Below are positions 60,579 through 64,000 of a stretch of DNA of 64,000 nucleotides, piece after piece (the stretch's first letter is position 1; each line of letters starts with the position of its first letter). Source of the stretch: Chionis minor. Lineage: Eukaryota > Chordata > Aves > Charadriiformes > Chionididae. The notes below the pieces were generated by a model, which ran no database searches, was not told where the DNA came from, and was given only the letters and a program-made list of their open reading frames with translations. The translations under genes and the position numbers were made by a program. The stretch covers positions 1,707,186 to 1,771,185 of the forward strand of contig VZSF01001524.1 of NCBI GenBank assembly GCA_013398295.1, read 5' to 3'.

Positions 60579-63092
60579 GTGCTTATTTGAATTACATTGC
60601 TGCTGCACTGATAGTAGTCAGTCAAGCTTCAGATTGTTGCCGTGCTGCCACACACAGTGTCTCAAAACTTATTTGTGTAAAAGCGGGATCTCAAAGGGAG
60701 AAGCTGGAGTGCTTAGGGGCTGCAAAATTGCTAGCTGCCAAGGTGCAGAGCAAGGTGCAATGTCGTCTCAGAATGGCTGAGACCACACTGCTGAAGCCAC
60801 CAAGATGCTGTGTGAATCTCACAGGCTACTTACAATATCTGACAGTCTACTTGTTTGCTTCCTGACCATATTTGTCTTTAAGTACTGAAGAAAAGACATC
60901 CATTTTGATCTAGGAACAAGCTTTTTCATCAAAAACTGTCTTCAGGCAAGTTTTAAGCCTTCATTTTCTTCCATTGGCTTGCAAACTGTTCTGCTGCAGC
61001 CATTGGTGCAACAGGTGGCAATACCAGTGGCATAAACTAGGATAGGTCAGTCAAAGCATTGTTCAGATTTAAGAAGAAAAAAAAAAAGAAAGACTTGATT
61101 TTAATTTTCAACTAACTAAAAGACCATGTGTTGATAATTGTCATTCTGTAGCAACAACCAAGGAGGAATTATTCACGCAGATTAGGGGGTTTTGTTTTCA
61201 CTTGTTTGTTTCGATGGGGGGGTCTGAAGCTGGGCTGAGAATCCAGCACTCAAACAAAAACAAACAGGCTGACAAACAGAGGAATTCTTTGACATGATAG
61301 TCTTTCCTGGCATTAATATTAAAGGGTCACACCAGGTTTTACAATCATGATATCCAGAATTGTAGGAATATATTCATGAGCAAGAGAAAGAATGACGTTG
61401 CTGCCAGGAAATGTATAAGATTTCCCAGTTTCTAAATATACATTTTAAACACAGAAACCCAGCTTCCAAATGTGCAGTGATGAAGTTTCAGGCAATTTAA
61501 ACTTACTGCAAGAACAAATCTACTTATACTTTGTAGAGCCATTCCTTAAGCCAACGTCAGGACAGCAGGTTCTTCCTCCACATGAGAAAGCCCAAGAAGT
61601 GTCACTGCACAGTGCTTTTTCGGACTCATTAATTTCTAGTATCTTGTGTGATCCAATTCCAGTGTACTAGTGCTGTTTCCTTTATACAGGAGAGTCTCCT
61701 CCTGCTGGTATCTGCCAGCGTGTTTGTTTTTCTGGTTACATTACAAATGATCGGCTCAAAAAATCAGTAGCCTTTTTTTCAGTAGGTCAGAATCTGAGAG
61801 ACAAAGATCTGAGTTTCCAAGTCCAAACACTGAAACTGTGTGCTGAGCTCTCCTCCTTACTGGCAGGGTGCCCTGACTGCAAACTAGAATTAAAGATGAG
61901 GAATAGAGACACTGTAGAAGCAAATGCACTGGGGTTTTGAAGGTTGGATCAAAGTTAAGCTGTTTAAAGCCAGGAAAGTGCACTCTGATCCAAACAAAAA
62001 GCTCTTCCCCCTCCCTTCCTCTCTATCCCTTTCGAGATAAATTTCCTTTCTTTATGGCAACCCTGTTTGGAAGTGTGCAGCACTGTGTGAACACTTTTAT
62101 TTTTTTTATACAGAAGTTCTCTGATAACATTTCAAACACAGATCAATTAAGTCAGAAATAAGGTAAGCTCAGTTCCTTAAAACAATGCAAGTCTTTGTGC
62201 CTACATAAAAAGGGCTACATCTAAATCCCTATGTTTTATGTTTGGTCTGCTTTTAGATCTTTGGCACGATACATTCAGTTTACTGCACATACCTTCAATG
62301 CTGCATCATTTAAAGAAAAAGTATTGCTTTTCATATCTATCAGTGGAAAACTCTACATGATACAATTATAGTAGGCCACAGTGAGTAAAGCAAGATGGCT
62401 TTTTAATGTCTTATATCTGCACATGTGCCAGAGACTTGGGAAATGCAACTTGGAATAGGTACAGGTCTTCTTCCCCCTGATCTTGGACCTAAAACTGAAT
62501 CCCCAAGCCACCGACAATTTTGGTTTACAGTTGCCCTGCAGGCCTGACTGGGAAAATGAATTATTAAAGACCCTTAGTCTACAATTAGATCTGAGCAGGC
62601 ATAGCTTTGTGCTTCACAGAGTTCTAACCAGGCTTGGGGGAAAAAAGGGTGTCTGTATAGATAGAAAAACAGTACTCAGGCCACAGCCATCCTCTCTAAA
62701 GAAGACTTTTGGCAAACTGAACACCCTACCAACTCAGAGTCTGATGTCATCTGACAGCCTGCAGTTTTAGTGAAAGGACTGCTGATGTATTTGGCTTAAG
62801 TTTAGGATTATGGAGCAGACTTGAGTCTGTGTTTTCCTATGAATTATTCAAAGATGAGCAAGACTAGATTAATCATATTCAGACTAGATGCCATTTCACA
62901 GCCAAACAACTGATATGCTTAGTGGGATTTAATAAGAACTGCCCATTAATTTTCTCAAGATTAAGGGTCTGTTTGGAAAACTTTCTTTCAAACTTTGAGG
63001 TACTTGCTCACATAATGTGTTTAGTCTGAGATAGTATAGCACATATAAATAAAAACTCTTAGACAAGTGTTTACATTAGACATGTGAAGCAT
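60579..63092. other. AT-rich noncoding stretch, no gene seen
   Basis: No gene or repeat family is recognised. The frames at 60,587-60,865 and 62,483-62,770 (plus, under 100 codons) have no motif. Confidence 0.55.
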
Positions 63093-63124
63093 AATAAAGA
63101 AATAGCAGAATAAAGAAATAGCAT
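63093..63124 (+). repeat. 16-base tandem duplication
   Basis: AATAAAGAAATAGCAG is followed directly by AATAAAGAAATAGCAT, differing in the last base only. Confidence 0.92.
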
Positions 63125-63485
63125 TCCACAAAACATTTACATATGCTAAATGTCACTTTGAAACAGAGTGTGTAGGGGAATGATTTGTGAGATCAGCATG
63201 AAAATAATGACCTTACCCATACAGTAAATTCCATTATTTTCAGAAATGATTATATTTTCACAATGTTTTAGTGGATGCAGCCCAAGCGACAAGAAGCATG
63301 AGCAACTCCAGCAGGCACTACATAAAAAAATCTTATTTGTTGCCATGTTTAAGTGCATTCCATAACACACCCAGGCTATTTTTCTTAAAATTACATCTTC
63401 ATCCTAGAGGGCACTTGTAAGAGGGAATGACCAAAATAAAAAAACCAAATCTGTGAACTTTCTGTACTGATGTTTAGATCTGTAG

Positions 63486-63854
63486 TTGGTGTTTGTGCCA
63501 TATTACGAGGGAAGTAAGGAGTGGCAGTACTGGTATAAAACCAAAACTTGTTTTAAAATCAGATTGAGGTTTGTTGGAACTCATCTGAGAAGCAGTGGGC
63601 TGCAACCAGCTGATGACAAAAGTGTTTGGGTAGATCCAGCCAAATTCCACATGGTACAAAATGTGAGATGGGAGGACAAAACTGACAACACTACCTTCAG
63701 CATCCTGGCATACTCTACCCCAGCATGCTTTGGTATGGGCTCAGGCCTGCTTCAATTTACATCCAGCTGCAAAAGCTCTCCTTTAGTCCATTTTAATAAC
63801 CGAGTCACTAGAGCAGCACTGGAGGTACAGTTTTTTCACCTAGTTGTACCTTAA
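63486..63854 (+). other. Unassigned 122-codon open frame
   Basis: A stop-free frame that starts MVFVPYYEG and is rich in tryptophan, tyrosine and lysine over its first half (WQYWYKTKTCFK, VWVDPAKFHMVQNVRWEDK). That composition is less AT-driven than in most frames here. I recognise no family. It stops at 63,854, inside the window. It could be a decayed transposable element or chance. Confidence 0.2.
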
Positions 63855-64000
63855 AAACAGTTTGTGAACTGCAAATGCAGGGGTAAAGCTGGAGAGATGC
63901 TTGTTTGTCCAGGGTACCAGCATTTTAATAGCCAGAGACTCTTTCAAAATGAGGGAAATTTCAGGCACTACCAAAATGTTCTTTGAAGCGTCTTTGTACT

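Overview
The window reads as vertebrate, most likely avian, nuclear DNA. The base composition is AT-rich, no dense coding is present, and the one abundant transposon type is CR1, a LINE. The best CR1 copy (about 27,520-29,187, + strand) ends in the octamer-like tail ATTCTATG/ATTCTACA that is characteristic of sauropsid CR1 elements. I found no protein-coding gene, no recognisable exon set, no tRNA, rRNA or snoRNA, and no CRISPR array. The stretch is best described as intergenic or deep intronic DNA. Nearly all open frames are short, and apart from the CR1 frames none reads as a family I recognise.

Layout. 1-5,040 is plain AT-rich DNA. 5,041-5,550 is an old, internally deleted CR1 on the minus strand. 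5,551-9,740 is plain apart from a pair of inverted CACGTG E-boxes near 6.5 kb and a CT microsatellite at 8.6 kb. 9,740-17,200 is the most structured part. It has GC-richer pockets, a G-quadruplex motif (10,328-10,351), a large inverted repeat with arms 10,834-11,258 and 12,425-12,867, and a compact CpG cluster with CRE-like and X-box-like sites (13,655-13,880). 17,200-27,500 is AT-rich with microsatellites and homopolymer tracts. 27,520-29,187 is a 5'-truncated, dead CR1. 29,190-64,000 is again AT-rich, with small tandem duplications, hairpins, two ancient repeat relics (31.9 kb and 51.1 kb), a GC-richer pocket at 46.6-47.1 kb and an A/G homopolymer block carrying an ambiguous base (56.7 kb).

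Nothing here forms a gene system. The observation most worth following is the inverted repeat. Its two arms of roughly 430 bp face each other across a 1.17 kb spacer and read identically for about 260 bp, including the same 74-codon open frame. Its closest structured neighbours are the G-quadruplex motif about 0.5 kb upstream of the left arm and the CpG cluster about 0.8 kb downstream of the right arm. Calls of ancient repeats rest on remembered consensus phrases and need a repeat-library search.
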